DNA of 64,000 nt from Oscillibacter sp. 1-3. GTDB lineage: Bacteria > Bacillota > Clostridia > Oscillospirales > Oscillospiraceae. Shown piece by piece: positions 51,660 to 60,863 of this stretch (within the stretch, counting starts at the first letter, position 1; every line of letters begins with the position of its first letter). The position numbers and the translations under genes were made by a program. The notes under the pieces were generated by a model that worked only from the letters and a program-made list of their open reading frames with translations, was not told the origin of the DNA and did not search any database. The DNA lies in the NCBI RefSeq assembly GCF_000403435.2, contig NZ_KE159703.1:456765-520764 (forward strand), in the 5' to 3' direction.

Positions 51660-52508
51660 ATGAACGTCAGAAAGCCTATAGACTACAGCGCCATATTCGC
51701 GGCGCTGGACACGCTGATGGCGGCAGATCTGCCGCAGATGAAGCTGTACTGTAAGATTGGCCAGCTGGTCAGCGGCAGGCCGGAGAAAGGCGCCGCTGTC
51801 GCCGCGTCGGAGTACCTATGCGGTATGTACCCCGACGCCTCCGGCTTCTCTCCCCGAAACCTGCGCCGGATGCGGGAGTTTTTCCGGACATACGAAAGTT
51901 CCACAGAGGTGCTGGACCAGGCCATGACCATCGGCTGGACACAGAATGTGGTCATTCTGGAGGCAGAGCTGACACTCCAGGAACGGGCATGGTACATCCG
52001 GGCAGTCCAGCAGTTTGGATGGTCAAAGCTGGAGCTCCAACGAAAGATCACCTCTGGCGCACATCTGGAAATCTCTCTCGACTTCACTGACGGGATGTGC
52101 TATACTGGGGAAAAGAACAGCGTGATGGAGCGTACCGCCAATGACGAAAATTCTCTTTATCTGCCACGGCAACATCTGCCGCAGCCCAATGGCCGAGTTC
52201 GTAATGAAGGACCTGGTGGAAAAAGCGGGTCTGGAGACGGAATTCCTCATCGAATCTGCCGCTACCAGCACCGAGGAGATCGGCAATCCGGTCTATCCCC
52301 CGGCCCGCCGCAAACTGGCGGAGCATGGGATCAGCTGCGCCGGGAAGACCTCCCGGCAGCTCACCGGCTCCGATTACGGTCAATACGATCTCCTGATTGG
52401 AATGGACCGGGCCAATATCCGGAATATGAATCGGATCTGCGGCGGCGATCCAGAGGGAAAGCTCCACCTGCTGATGGAGTACACCGACCACCCCGGCGAT
52501 GTGGCTGA
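51660..52508 (+). CDS. DUF1016 N-terminal domain protein, 3' part overlaps the next gene
   Basis: The first 160 residues (ASEYLCGMYPDASGFSPRNL, RRMREFFRTYESSTEVLDQA, WYIRAVQQFGWSKLELQRKI) are a DUF1016 N-terminal domain, the helical DNA-binding-like half of YhcG proteins. The nuclease half is absent. After about residue 160 the frame runs on for another 120 codons inside the phosphatase gene in a different frame, giving Arg/Gly/Pro-rich text without family likeness. The real protein may include this tail or the gene may have lost its stop. GGAAAGGAAG precedes the ATG. Confidence 0.7.
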   Translation: MNVRKPIDYSAIFAALDTLMAADLPQMKLYCKIGQLVSGRPEKGAAVAASEYLCGMYPDASGFSPRNLRRMREFFRTYESSTEVLDQAMTIGWTQNVVILEAELTLQERAWYIRAVQQFGWSKLELQRKITSGAHLEISLDFTDGMCYTGEKNSVMERTANDENSLYLPRQHLPQPNGRVRNEGPGGKSGSGDGIPHRICRYQHRGDRQSGLSPGPPQTGGAWDQLRREDLPAAHRLRLRSIRSPDWNGPGQYPEYESDLRRRSRGKAPPADGVHRPPRRCG

Positions 52509-52590
52509 TCCCTGGTACACGGACGACTTTGAAACCACCTGGCGGGATGTACTGGCCGGGTGTAAGGGACTGCTGGAGCGGTTACAATAA
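52141..52590 (+). CDS. Low-molecular-weight protein tyrosine/arginine phosphatase
   Basis: The 149-residue enzyme has the P-loop CHGNICR at residues 8-14 (ILFICHGNICRSPMAEFVMK) and the general-acid loop in VADPWYTDDF near residue 122, so both catalytic elements are intact. It would remove phosphate from protein Tyr or Arg residues. It overlaps the preceding gene by 368 bases in another frame. A weak GGAG lies 12 bases upstream. In this ICE context it may work with the AAA ATPase that follows 23 bases later; no kinase gene is seen. Confidence 0.9.
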   Translation: MTKILFICHGNICRSPMAEFVMKDLVEKAGLETEFLIESAATSTEEIGNPVYPPARRKLAEHGISCAGKTSRQLTGSDYGQYDLLIGMDRANIRNMNRICGGDPEGKLHLLMEYTDHPGDVADPWYTDDFETTWRDVLAGCKGLLERLQ

Positions 52591-52613
52591 AACTGGAAAG
52601 GCAGGTGCACGGT

Positions 52614-54230
52614 ATGGAACAGCAGCTATTTGAAACCAATGTCGTGACAGGTGCTGATCTGCTTGCCCTGTCTGAAAATGTTCGCGGTTGGGAAAAGCGA
52701 GATTGCTACCAGCAGTTAGGCGCCTATCTCCATAGCAGCCAGAACGACAGGGTATGCCTGCTCTTCGGCCTCCGCCGCACTGGAAAGACCACCATGCTTC
52801 GGCAGGCGGTGCTGGACATGGCCCCGGAGGACGCGGTGAAAACCGCTTACATCAAGGCCACGGTGCTGGATACAATGGCCGCTTTAAACCGGGACATGAA
52901 GCGCCTCCGGGCCGCCGGCTTCCGGTACGTGCTGCTGGATGAGGTAACTCTGATTCCGGAATTCATTGATTCTGCCGCCCTTTTCTCCGACATCTATGCC
53001 GCACAGGGGATGAAGATCGTCCTGTCCGGTACGGATTCCCTCGGTTTCTGGTTCGCGCTCCACCAAGAGCTCTATGACCGGGCCAAGGCGATTCATACCA
53101 CGTTCATTCCCTATCGGGAGCACAGCCGTCTGCTTGGAATCGACAGCATTGACGATTACATCCGCTATGGCGGGACCCTCCGGGCCGGAGAACTGAATTT
53201 CGATGATGACAGTGTAAACGCGGAGGACGCCTCTTTCCGTGATGATGAGTCCACCCGGCTCTATATCGACACCGCCATCTGCAAGAACATCCAGCACTCC
53301 CTGGCCTGTTACGAGGACGGAGGGCACTTCCGGCATCTGCGTACTCTCTATGAGGCCGGGGAGCTGACCGGCGCCATCAACCGCATCATTGAGGATATGA
53401 ACCACGCTTTCCTGGTCTCTGTGCTGACCGGCGATTTCATCTCCCACGATCTGCGTCTGACCGCGCGGAATCTCCGGAAAGAGCGCGACGCCGAAAAGCG
53501 GACGGACATTCTGGATGAGATTGATACTCCCGCCGTGACCCGACGGCTCATGGCGCTGCTGGACATTCATAACCACCCGGAGCAGACGGTCAAGGTCACA
53601 AATGCTCATATATCTGAAATCAAAGAGTACCTGTTGGCGTTGGACCTGATTGTGAATGTTCCGATTGAAACGGTGGAACCCGGAACGGAGCCGGTGGAGC
53701 ATATCCTGTTCACCCAACCCGGAATGCGTTACTGCCAGGCACAGGCTCTGGTCCACGTCCTAATGAAAGATGAACTCTTTCTTACGCTGAGTGAAAAGGA
53801 GCAGAAAACTGTCACAGATCGAATCCTCGAAGAGGTCCGCGGCAGAATGCTGGAGGACATTGTGCTGCTGGAGACGATGAAAGCGGCGGGCAAACGCCAG
53901 CGGGTATTCAAGCTGCAGTTCGCGGATGGAGAGTTTGATATGGTGGTCTATGACAGGGAACAGGACTGCTGCAAAATATACGAGGTCAAGCATAGCGGAC
54001 AGCAGGTGTCCGCACAGTACCGGCATCTACTGGACGAAGAAAAATGCCGTCTGACTGAACACAGATTCGGCCAGATCGCAGAGCGTACTGTTTTGTACCG
54101 CGGCGAGAATATGCAGCTGGATAACGGAGTGAAGTATTGGAATGTGGAGGAGTATCTCCAAACTTGGTCAGAGGAAATGACGCTGATCACTGAAAAGAAG
54201 ATAGGACCGGATCTTGGACCTGTTATGTGA
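52614..54230 (+). CDS. AAA ATPase with DUF4143-type C-terminus
   Basis: The 538-residue protein (GTG at 52605 is an alternative start) has Walker A GLRRTGKTT at about 52-60, Walker B RYVLLDEVTLIP near 105 and VLSGTDSLGF as sensor. The C-terminal part has a PDDEXK-like pattern, ADGEFDMVVYDREQDCCKIYEVKHS near residue 440-470. ATPases of this AAA_14/DUF4143 type are common in mobile elements and are often suspected of defence or toxin function. A strong terminator follows. Confidence 0.8.
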   Translation: MEQQLFETNVVTGADLLALSENVRGWEKRDCYQQLGAYLHSSQNDRVCLLFGLRRTGKTTMLRQAVLDMAPEDAVKTAYIKATVLDTMAALNRDMKRLRAAGFRYVLLDEVTLIPEFIDSAALFSDIYAAQGMKIVLSGTDSLGFWFALHQELYDRAKAIHTTFIPYREHSRLLGIDSIDDYIRYGGTLRAGELNFDDDSVNAEDASFRDDESTRLYIDTAICKNIQHSLACYEDGGHFRHLRTLYEAGELTGAINRIIEDMNHAFLVSVLTGDFISHDLRLTARNLRKERDAEKRTDILDEIDTPAVTRRLMALLDIHNHPEQTVKVTNAHISEIKEYLLALDLIVNVPIETVEPGTEPVEHILFTQPGMRYCQAQALVHVLMKDELFLTLSEKEQKTVTDRILEEVRGRMLEDIVLLETMKAAGKRQRVFKLQFADGEFDMVVYDREQDCCKIYEVKHSGQQVSAQYRHLLDEEKCRLTEHRFGQIAERTVLYRGENMQLDNGVKYWNVEEYLQTWSEEMTLITEKKIGPDLGPVM

Positions 54231-54325
54231 GCAAATACAGCAATATCCTGAAAACAAAGGGCCGACCTGAATTGTCACCTCTTCAAGCAGCGGGTTCGAA
54301 AGTGGGCGCTTGCTCCAAGTTGAAC

Positions 54326-54383
54326 GACCCCACCCAATCTGAACAAGTTTTTGAGACTTGACAGATTGGGTGGGGTCCTTTTT
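54326..54383 (+). terminator. Strong rho-independent terminator
   Basis: GACCCCACCCAATCTG (54326-54341) and its exact complement at 54362-54377 form a 16-base stem, with CAAGT/ACTTG pairing inside, followed by CTTTTTG. It closes the transcript of the AAA ATPase gene. Confidence 0.93.
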
Positions 54384-54510
54384 GCTTGGAAGCCTTGCAT
54401 TTCAATGCTTTCACTCCTGTTGCCCTGAAAATGAAAATGGGACACCAAAATGCAAATCGATTCAAATTAGAATACAAAACAGCAAATCCATAGAATCTGA
54501 ACCCTTAGTC

Positions 54511-55656
54511 TCATTTTCCATGAGACTGACTCATGACTTCCTGGTAGTCTTCTTCCATTTGGCATGGCGTTCGATTTTTCAACGTGCGATGTGGACGTTT
54601 CATATTGTAAAATTCTATGTAGGCACTAATGCTTCTCTTAAAATCTGGTTCAGATGCGTAGTCTTTCCGGTATAACTCTTCCTTTTTCAAAGACGCAAAA
54701 AACGACTCGGCTACGGCATTATCGTGGGGCTTTCCGGAATTTGAAAAAGATTGTACAATACTGTGCCTACGTAATAACTCCTGAAAGCGATGCGAGGTAT
54801 ACTGTGCTCCTCGATCGCTGTGAAAAAGCAGTTCCAGCTCAGGGACCCGCTCCTCCCAAGCACTTTTAAAAGTAGATGTAACAAGTTGGGTGCTGTTTTT
54901 CTTGGAAACCTTATACGCTATAACCTTCCGGGAAAACAAATCCAGAATTACACAAATATAATGGTTTCGATCTTGTAACCTAAAGCAAGTCACGTCACTG
55001 ACCCATACTTCGTTGGGTCTAGTGGCATTGAATTGCTGGCGAAGAACATTCCTTTTCTTCCCCGATTCCCGTAAGTTTAAATAGTTTTGTTTTGCAGTTG
55101 TACGGACACTGGATAGGCCCATTTCTTTCATGAGCCTTGCTACATATTCCGTGCTAACTTGATGCCCTCTTTGAACAAGAACTGTGCGGATTTTCTCTGC
55201 GCCGAGCACTTGCCGGTACTCATCAAATACATCTCTAATTAAAATTCGATATTCCTCCCGCCGCTTTTCAAACCAGGCATTCCCCCGCTTATTGCGGAGA
55301 ATATGGTTATAAAAAGTCCCTCGTGAAACCTCCAGCGCCTCACAAAGAGTACGGACATCGTATTGGTCATAAAGCAGTTCTAATTCCAGCAGTTTCTCTT
55401 TTAATGGAGCATGAACCGTACATTTAGCAGACTTTAAAACCGAAATGATATTTTCTAGTTTTTTCACTTGTTGTTGCAATGCATTGTAATCTTTGGCTGA
55501 AGGAATATCCACAGCCACATTAGAATATTCCAAATCATGCAACCAGCGATAAAGGGTGCTGCGCGAAATATTGTACTCCATGCATAGTTCTTTTACGGAT
55601 GTTCCGTTGTCTAATAGATGCAAAATTGTCGCTTTTGTTTCCTCAGTATATGCCAT
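54511..55656 (-). CDS. IS3-family transposase, single open frame
   Basis: The 381-residue enzyme combines an N-terminal helix-turn-helix (ILHLLDNGTSVKELCMEYNI, SRSTLYRWLHDLE), a short coiled coil, the HTH_21 region and an integrase core with DDE residues in EVWVSDVTCFRLQD, LLFHSDRGAQYTS and NAVAESFFASLKKEELY. Most IS3 elements need a frameshift between two frames; here one frame holds all. The element ends could not be fixed: no clear terminal repeats or target duplication were found by eye in 54400-54510 and 55657-55860. Confidence 0.9.
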   Translation of the reverse strand: MAYTEETKATILHLLDNGTSVKELCMEYNISRSTLYRWLHDLEYSNVAVDIPSAKDYNALQQQVKKLENIISVLKSAKCTVHAPLKEKLLELELLYDQYDVRTLCEALEVSRGTFYNHILRNKRGNAWFEKRREEYRILIRDVFDEYRQVLGAEKIRTVLVQRGHQVSTEYVARLMKEMGLSSVRTTAKQNYLNLRESGKKRNVLRQQFNATRPNEVWVSDVTCFRLQDRNHYICVILDLFSRKVIAYKVSKKNSTQLVTSTFKSAWEERVPELELLFHSDRGAQYTSHRFQELLRRHSIVQSFSNSGKPHDNAVAESFFASLKKEELYRKDYASEPDFKRSISAYIEFYNMKRPHRTLKNRTPCQMEEDYQEVMSQSHGK

Positions 55657-55875
55657 CGCAATTCCCCTCCCCTATATAAAATATATTTATTTTATCATGT
55701 GGACGGAGTAATATGTAAAGATATAAGAGACAAGCTAACTACCAGTCAAAGATTGGGAATATCTATTTTTCGGATGTTAATGCAAGGTAAACTTCAAAAC
55801 TTTGGCTTTTAAAGACTTGGATTCGTAAAGTAGACTTTTTATTAAATTTTAAGAAAATAATCCATACCCAAGAAA

Positions 55876-55908
55876 TCTCCGGTGATTTTAATCGCTGGAG
55901 ACTTTTTT
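55876..55908 (+). terminator. Terminator between the IS3 gene and the defence operon
   Basis: TCTCCGGTGATT pairs with AATCGCTGGAGA, counting two G-U pairs, followed by CTTTTTT. No complete gene lies before it, so it is probably the end of a gene removed by the insertion. A TATAAT at 55981 may be the -10 box of the following operon; its -35 box is poor. Confidence 0.75.
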
Positions 55909-56062
55909 CTCAAGCATTATTTTACTTTACGAATTAAAGATATAAAGATACTGAGTCTATACAAGATACTATAAATGCGGTATAATATAAAAATCCATAC
56001 ATAGTGCAAGGGATTCATGAGATAAACCGATAAATGAAGATGAATCATGGAGGTATTTGGAA

Positions 56063-57235
56063 ATGGCTTGTATAGTTCATTTTTTACCTGCTAAAGCCGG
56101 GGATTGTTTTGTTTTGGAATTCGACAACAAGGATTGCATGCTGATTGATTGCGGCTATGTTTCTACATATAAGAAAGAACTCAAGCCATTGCTGCTTCAG
56201 CTCCGCGCCAAGGGCTGCCGCCTTATCCTGCTTCTTATTACGCACATTGACCAAGATCATATTTCGGGTGCGATACAGTTTTTACAAGAAAATGGTAAAC
56301 AAGGCGCGCCTCAAATCATTGCAATTGAAAATATTTGGTTTAACGGTTTTTTCAACACCGTTTTTTCTCGCCCGGAATTTGAAAAAAGAAGGGTAGCCCG
56401 CCTATCTTCCCAAATGGTCTGCCGACAGAAATGGGCTGTCAACGAACTTCTAATGCAGACTCCGGGGGAAGACGGGCCCATCTCTGTCTCCCAATGCAGA
56501 TGCTTTGAGACCCTCTGTGCAAAAAACGGATATGTTCTAAACCGCCAATTTCCGGGACAAATAGTACAACAAACATGTAAAACCCGTGAGGACATGCGAA
56601 AAAGTGAGATTCAATTTGGCAATATCCATATCCACGTCCTGAGCCCCGGGAAAGAACAGCTTGACCAATTAGCTCAAAAGCTAAATCGGACACTGACTCA
56701 ACAGTTTGGACCAAATTATCAGTTAACTGAAGATGACTCTTTCGGGGTCCTTTTTGAGCTCTTGATGGGACTTCACGCCGGTGTCTCCGGTATCAGCGAG
56801 CCGATCTGTGCGTCAAAGAGTAGGATTAAAGATTGGCTCGGCACCTCGTCCCGGGCGAAAATGAGTCTGGAAAACCAGAGCTCCATCGCGGTTGAAATTG
56901 AATACATGGGTCTCCAGCTGCTGTTTTTAGGTGATGCGGAAACCGAGAATTTTAAATGCCTCCTTGCACCCCATTATGATCTGATCAAGCTGTCTCACCA
57001 TGGTACGCTGCAGCCCAATCTTGCGTTGTTGGAAAACAGCATAGGAGATACTCTCCTGATCTCCACCGACGGTGTCAAGCGCCATCCGGAGGATGAACTG
57101 CTGGCACGTGCGATCTTGGCCGGCAGCCGCGCTCTGTATTTCAATTATGATATCGCACGAAAGGACGACCTGTTTACCCAGCAAGCGGAGTATAGCTTTT
57201 CAGCTCACTTCCAGGAGCGGGAAATTCTTTTATGA
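56063..57235 (+). CDS. Metallo-beta-lactamase-fold hydrolase of the defence operon
   Basis: The ATG at 56063 with GGAGG upstream gives 390 residues. The fold is shown by HFLPAKAGDCFVLEFDN at the start, the metal motif THIDQDH (H61, D63, D65, H66), LLFLGDAE near residue 290 and IKLSHHGTLQPN, as in ComEC-type hydrolases. The middle 100 residues are an unfamiliar insertion. The gene leads a six-gene operon, with 12 bases to the protease-STAND gene. In AVAST type I systems, as I recall them, an MBL protein stands next to a protease-STAND protein, so defence is the best guess. Confidence 0.82.
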   Translation: MACIVHFLPAKAGDCFVLEFDNKDCMLIDCGYVSTYKKELKPLLLQLRAKGCRLILLLITHIDQDHISGAIQFLQENGKQGAPQIIAIENIWFNGFFNTVFSRPEFEKRRVARLSSQMVCRQKWAVNELLMQTPGEDGPISVSQCRCFETLCAKNGYVLNRQFPGQIVQQTCKTREDMRKSEIQFGNIHIHVLSPGKEQLDQLAQKLNRTLTQQFGPNYQLTEDDSFGVLFELLMGLHAGVSGISEPICASKSRIKDWLGTSSRAKMSLENQSSIAVEIEYMGLQLLFLGDAETENFKCLLAPHYDLIKLSHHGTLQPNLALLENSIGDTLLISTDGVKRHPEDELLARAILAGSRALYFNYDIARKDDLFTQQAEYSFSAHFQEREILL

Positions 57236-57247
57236 GGGATTAGGGAA

Positions 57248-60037
57248 ATGGAAGACTATATCGTCAGAATCCAATCTGCGGCTGAAGGTAATCCTGTTTA
57301 TTTTGGCACCGGAATCGTGGTCAGCGACCATGAGGTGCTGACCGCCCGCCATGTTGTCAGCGGAGAATCTCATGTGCTGGTGACAGAGAACGGGAGTATT
57401 CCGCTGTCCGTTCAAAACGAGACGGACGCTGCGGTGCTTTTGCATGCGGACCGGCGGCTTCCCTTCCGGAGTGCGGATATATTTTCCGTTCATGAGATCC
57501 TGAACGCGCAGTCCGACTGGACATCCGACGGCTATATTACCTCCGAACAGGCCCCGCATTCAGTTTCAGGACACGGAATTGTGAAACAGGAGCCCGCGCC
57601 GATTGACTGGAATCATACGCTGTCCAATATTGAAAGCGGACATACGAAAAATTACGAAGGTTTATCTGGAGCGCCTGTCTTTTCGCGTAATCGAATCGTA
57701 GGAATCCTACAGGTGCAAGAGACGAACAGCAGCGGCGCATTGGGACTTCGGATGCTGAGTGTAGAGGTGTTTCGGGAACTGCTGCCGTCTTCCAGCCTGC
57801 GCCGCAGTGAATATGAGGAATTGATTTATGAAAAGAGCGCCGTATTCTCAGAAAGGCATATTGAAGAGAACAAACGCAGCCGGAAATATATTCCCGATAT
57901 TTTTGTGGAAAACGGTCCCTATAAAGAGCGGCTCCGCTATTTCGCGGATCCGGTTTTGTTTCTGAAAAAGGCTCTTTGCGAATGCCACGGACTGGATTTT
58001 ACCCGGATCAATCAGGCTGCCGAAATCTATGAACTACCCCTGATCAATCAACAGGCCCTTCCGTGTTCCATCGCTCCTGAACAGATGGAGAAGGTGTCTG
58101 CCGGGTTATCGGACTTTCTCTCCGCAGCCAGCGCTATATTAGATAACTATGACGGTCTAATCCGCTCCCAAAAATTGTGCTGGGAAGACCACTATGATTT
58201 CTGGGACAAGATAAATCATTCTTTGAAATATATGCTGAAGGACATGGCGGAAAATATCCGGTATACGAACCTTCAATTCCTTCTGCTGACGCAGCCCGCC
58301 GGGCAGGGAAAAACGAACTTTCTTTGTGATTTTACGGAAAACTTCCTTCTGAAAAAAAGATACTGCGTTTGGTATTTCAATGCCTATGAATTCTATGAGC
58401 CCCCGGCAAATATTCTCCGGCAAAAGCTGAGTCTGGAGGGACAATATGACATTTCATACGCGAAACAGGTACTGGAACGGCGGTGGCGTGAAAGCAAACG
58501 GCCGGTGATCGTTGTAATTGACGGCCTGAACGAAAATATCAGTCTGCCCGGTTTTGAACAAGCCCTCATCGGCTTTTTACAAGAATGTGAAGCGCTTCCT
58601 TTTGTTAAAGTAATCATGTCCACGCGTGATGAGTTGCTGGAAGAACGCTTTGGCCGAATGATTGCCGGGCAAAAACCGGAGCGTTTTCTGCATGTTAAGT
58701 TGGATACCCATGACGAGCGCTTCAAGCGCCGGATATTCGCTGGGTATCTGCGATTTTTCAACATTGACATTCGGCCTAATACTTTAAGAAACAGAACTTA
58801 TCAGCAGTTGACGGGAGACGTACTTCTCCTTCGCTTTTTCTGTGAAGTCCATCAGGGCGCGCGGCAGCTATATATGTATGACATCTATAAGTACGCTGTT
58901 TTTGAGCAGTATTGCGCAAAAAAGGCAGAGGATTACCGAAAGATGGATCCTACGATTGACGCGGATTCATTGTTCCGAAGACTTCTGGATCGTATTTGTG
59001 AGTACATGGTCGAGAACAAAACCTATTTCCATGTTCCTATGGAGATATTTGATATTCAGCAGCAAAAACTGATTCGCGGCCTGCTGGAAAATGATGTGGT
59101 TTTGAAGGGAGAAGATGTCGTCGAACACGGTTTGCTGAAAGAACAGGCCGTTGTCATCAGCTTCACGTTTGACGAATTCCGGGATTATTGCCTGACCAAT
59201 TATATTTTAAGAAATAGCAAGGATGAAAAAACTTTCTTCGGATTTTGGGATATGATGGTTGACGAGACGCAAACTGTTTTGGAAGGAGTGGAAAAATACG
59301 CCTTTTATCTGGCCAGAACGCAGAATGGAGGAGCGCTTCTGCCAATTATAAAAAAACTTCCCGAATATGACGAGCTCTATTGGGCATTTATCTGGGACAT
59401 TGAGGATAAGTACGTTACAGAGGAAGATGTGCTTCTTTGGAAGAATGAATTGTTGCGGGAGGGCGAGTATACTGGGATCATCATACAGCATTTGCTATGG
59501 CGGGATGACTGCGATTATTTCCCAACCGCTAACATTCAATTAATCTTCGAGGTCTTGGATGAATTCCTCAAGGATTTGAACCGATACAATCGCCTTATCA
59601 ATCGGATATTTGGGATTCCACGCAAGGACCAGTGGGGGACGGTAATTCCCAGGACCCAGACGCCAATCCCATTTGACCAGTTTGTGAAATCCTTGGGGAA
59701 ACGGGCCTCAAATTCTCAATGGTCTCAGCTCCACCGGGAATCGTTTCGCTTATCTATCTATCTCTATGATATCGGACCTTGGGATGCGCAGGAGGCGTGG
59801 AATCGGTTATATGGAGCCTCTCCGGAGGTGGCTGTCCATCTGCTTCGTGAGATGAACACCCACGCACGTAGCCTTATCCAGGGAAATGTATACGACATCC
59901 TTATCAGCTTGGAAAAACGAGATGACGACTATGACCTTCAAATTTTGTCCCTGAGAGAGGAAAATACTTTTGGAAAGGAATTGCCAAAAAGTTGCTTTTC
60001 GATTGCCCAGCTTTTTCTTGATGAGGACGACGAATAA
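57248..60037 (+). CDS. Trypsin-like protease fused to a STAND NTPase
   Basis: The protein (929 residues) starts with a trypsin-like domain: VYFGTGIVVSDHEVLTARHV (His35), NETDAAVLLH (Asp60) and YEGLSGAPVF (Ser140), an intact triad. A linker follows, then a STAND/NACHT-type NTPase with Walker A PAGQGKT at 350-356, Walker B IVVIDGLNE at 421-429 and VKVIMSTRDELLEERF. The C-terminal 400 residues are helical and probably the sensor. In AVAST-type systems the C-terminus recognises a phage protein and the N-terminal effector is released. No signal peptide is present. Confidence 0.85.
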   Translation: MEDYIVRIQSAAEGNPVYFGTGIVVSDHEVLTARHVVSGESHVLVTENGSIPLSVQNETDAAVLLHADRRLPFRSADIFSVHEILNAQSDWTSDGYITSEQAPHSVSGHGIVKQEPAPIDWNHTLSNIESGHTKNYEGLSGAPVFSRNRIVGILQVQETNSSGALGLRMLSVEVFRELLPSSSLRRSEYEELIYEKSAVFSERHIEENKRSRKYIPDIFVENGPYKERLRYFADPVLFLKKALCECHGLDFTRINQAAEIYELPLINQQALPCSIAPEQMEKVSAGLSDFLSAASAILDNYDGLIRSQKLCWEDHYDFWDKINHSLKYMLKDMAENIRYTNLQFLLLTQPAGQGKTNFLCDFTENFLLKKRYCVWYFNAYEFYEPPANILRQKLSLEGQYDISYAKQVLERRWRESKRPVIVVIDGLNENISLPGFEQALIGFLQECEALPFVKVIMSTRDELLEERFGRMIAGQKPERFLHVKLDTHDERFKRRIFAGYLRFFNIDIRPNTLRNRTYQQLTGDVLLLRFFCEVHQGARQLYMYDIYKYAVFEQYCAKKAEDYRKMDPTIDADSLFRRLLDRICEYMVENKTYFHVPMEIFDIQQQKLIRGLLENDVVLKGEDVVEHGLLKEQAVVISFTFDEFRDYCLTNYILRNSKDEKTFFGFWDMMVDETQTVLEGVEKYAFYLARTQNGGALLPIIKKLPEYDELYWAFIWDIEDKYVTEEDVLLWKNELLREGEYTGIIIQHLLWRDDCDYFPTANIQLIFEVLDEFLKDLNRYNRLINRIFGIPRKDQWGTVIPRTQTPIPFDQFVKSLGKRASNSQWSQLHRESFRLSIYLYDIGPWDAQEAWNRLYGASPEVAVHLLREMNTHARSLIQGNVYDILISLEKRDDDYDLQILSLREENTFGKELPKSCFSIAQLFLDEDDE

Positions 60038-60048
60038 GGAGATGTGGC

Positions 60049-60459
60049 ATGGAGCTATTTAGTGTAAACGGAGAATATGTTTGTAAGGTCTATAAAGGAT
60101 TCAATATGCAAAAGCTGGAAGAAGCTCTAAGTAATCGGTTGTCAATGCGAAAAAGCTCATTTTCTGAACAGTATTCTCTTAAAATATTTCGAGACCTCTT
60201 TCGATATGCTCGGGACCTACGGCAGGAGTATCAGGAGTACTATTGGGAGGAATATGGCAGTTTCTCTGAGTTTTTATACAAAAGAGAATTCTGGGCAACC
60301 TCCAGCATCAAGGAAGCTGCTTTAACGGAAAGCGAGACTGTGCTAAAACTGCGTATATCAAGCAGCAGTTATAACCTAGATACACTCTTAAGTTATGATG
60401 AATATGATAATTCTTTTATTGAAATCGTTACGCAGATATTGGAGGAAATAGACTTGTGA
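60049..60459 (+). CDS. Small unknown protein of the defence operon
   Basis: The 136-residue protein has AAGGAG before its ATG and starts 11 bases after the STAND gene. It is rich in Tyr, Glu and Ser: a beta start (MELFSVNGEYVCKVYKGFNM), a helical middle (RDLFRYARDLRQEYQEYYWE) and an acidic end. No family is recognised. Its 3' end overlaps the next gene by 4 bases. It could be the third small component seen in some AVAST type I loci, but that is unproven. Confidence 0.65.
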   Translation: MELFSVNGEYVCKVYKGFNMQKLEEALSNRLSMRKSSFSEQYSLKIFRDLFRYARDLRQEYQEYYWEEYGSFSEFLYKREFWATSSIKEAALTESETVLKLRISSSSYNLDTLLSYDEYDNSFIEIVTQILEEIDL

Positions 60460-60863
60460 AAATTAAGCGGGATTTTGTAACAAACAGTTCTTCGACCTCG
60501 TTTATTATTTCCACCAAGGAGCCGTGGAGCGAAGATGCTTTCTTAAGCGCAATCGGAATCGAGGGTGAATCCCCCATGCGAAAACTGTTCCTGGACCTCT
60601 TTGAAGCGATTGAGCAAAATAAAAATGATATTTTAACTGCAGTGAAAGAGGAAGATAACTCTGTCGGCGATTTTTTAAGAAGCGACGGTTTCAATGAGGA
60701 AACAATTAAAATCGTGGAAACGATACTTTCCCAAAATCGTACGGTCTACTATGGCAGTTTGCACTCTGACGGTGAAACCGCTGCGGAAGTATTCTTTTGT
60801 ATGGAGAGCTTTGTGATATGCGATGACGATATTTATTTCAACGGCAGAATCGGGGGCTGGTAA
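60456..60863 (+). CDS. Small protein with an SSSTSF N-terminal signature, possible radical SAM substrate
   Basis: The GTG start with GGAGG 10 bases upstream gives 135 residues beginning MKIKRDFVTNSSSTSFI. This Ser/Thr-rich opening is a signature I know from small phage and bacterial proteins of unknown function (xxFVSNSSSSSF). The rest is acidic and helical (SEDAFLSAIGIEGESPMRKL) and ends with CMESFVICDDDIYFNGRIGG. Its stop shares a base with the start of the radical SAM gene (TAATG). That tight coupling makes it the natural candidate for modification. Confidence 0.7.
   Translation: MKIKRDFVTNSSSTSFIISTKEPWSEDAFLSAIGIEGESPMRKLFLDLFEAIEQNKNDILTAVKEEDNSVGDFLRSDGFNEETIKIVETILSQNRTVYYGSLHSDGETAAEVFFCMESFVICDDDIYFNGRIGGW

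Noticed and set aside
54270..54320. GGTTCGAA and nearby GC-rich sequence resembling the T-arm of a tRNA, as at an ICE attachment site
   Set aside because: The flanking bases do not pair as a T-stem and no anticodon or acceptor arm is found on either strand.
54400..55860. Terminal inverted repeats for the IS3-family element
   Set aside because: Only weak matches such as TTAGTCTC against TTGTCTC were found, with no target duplication, so no element boundaries are reported.
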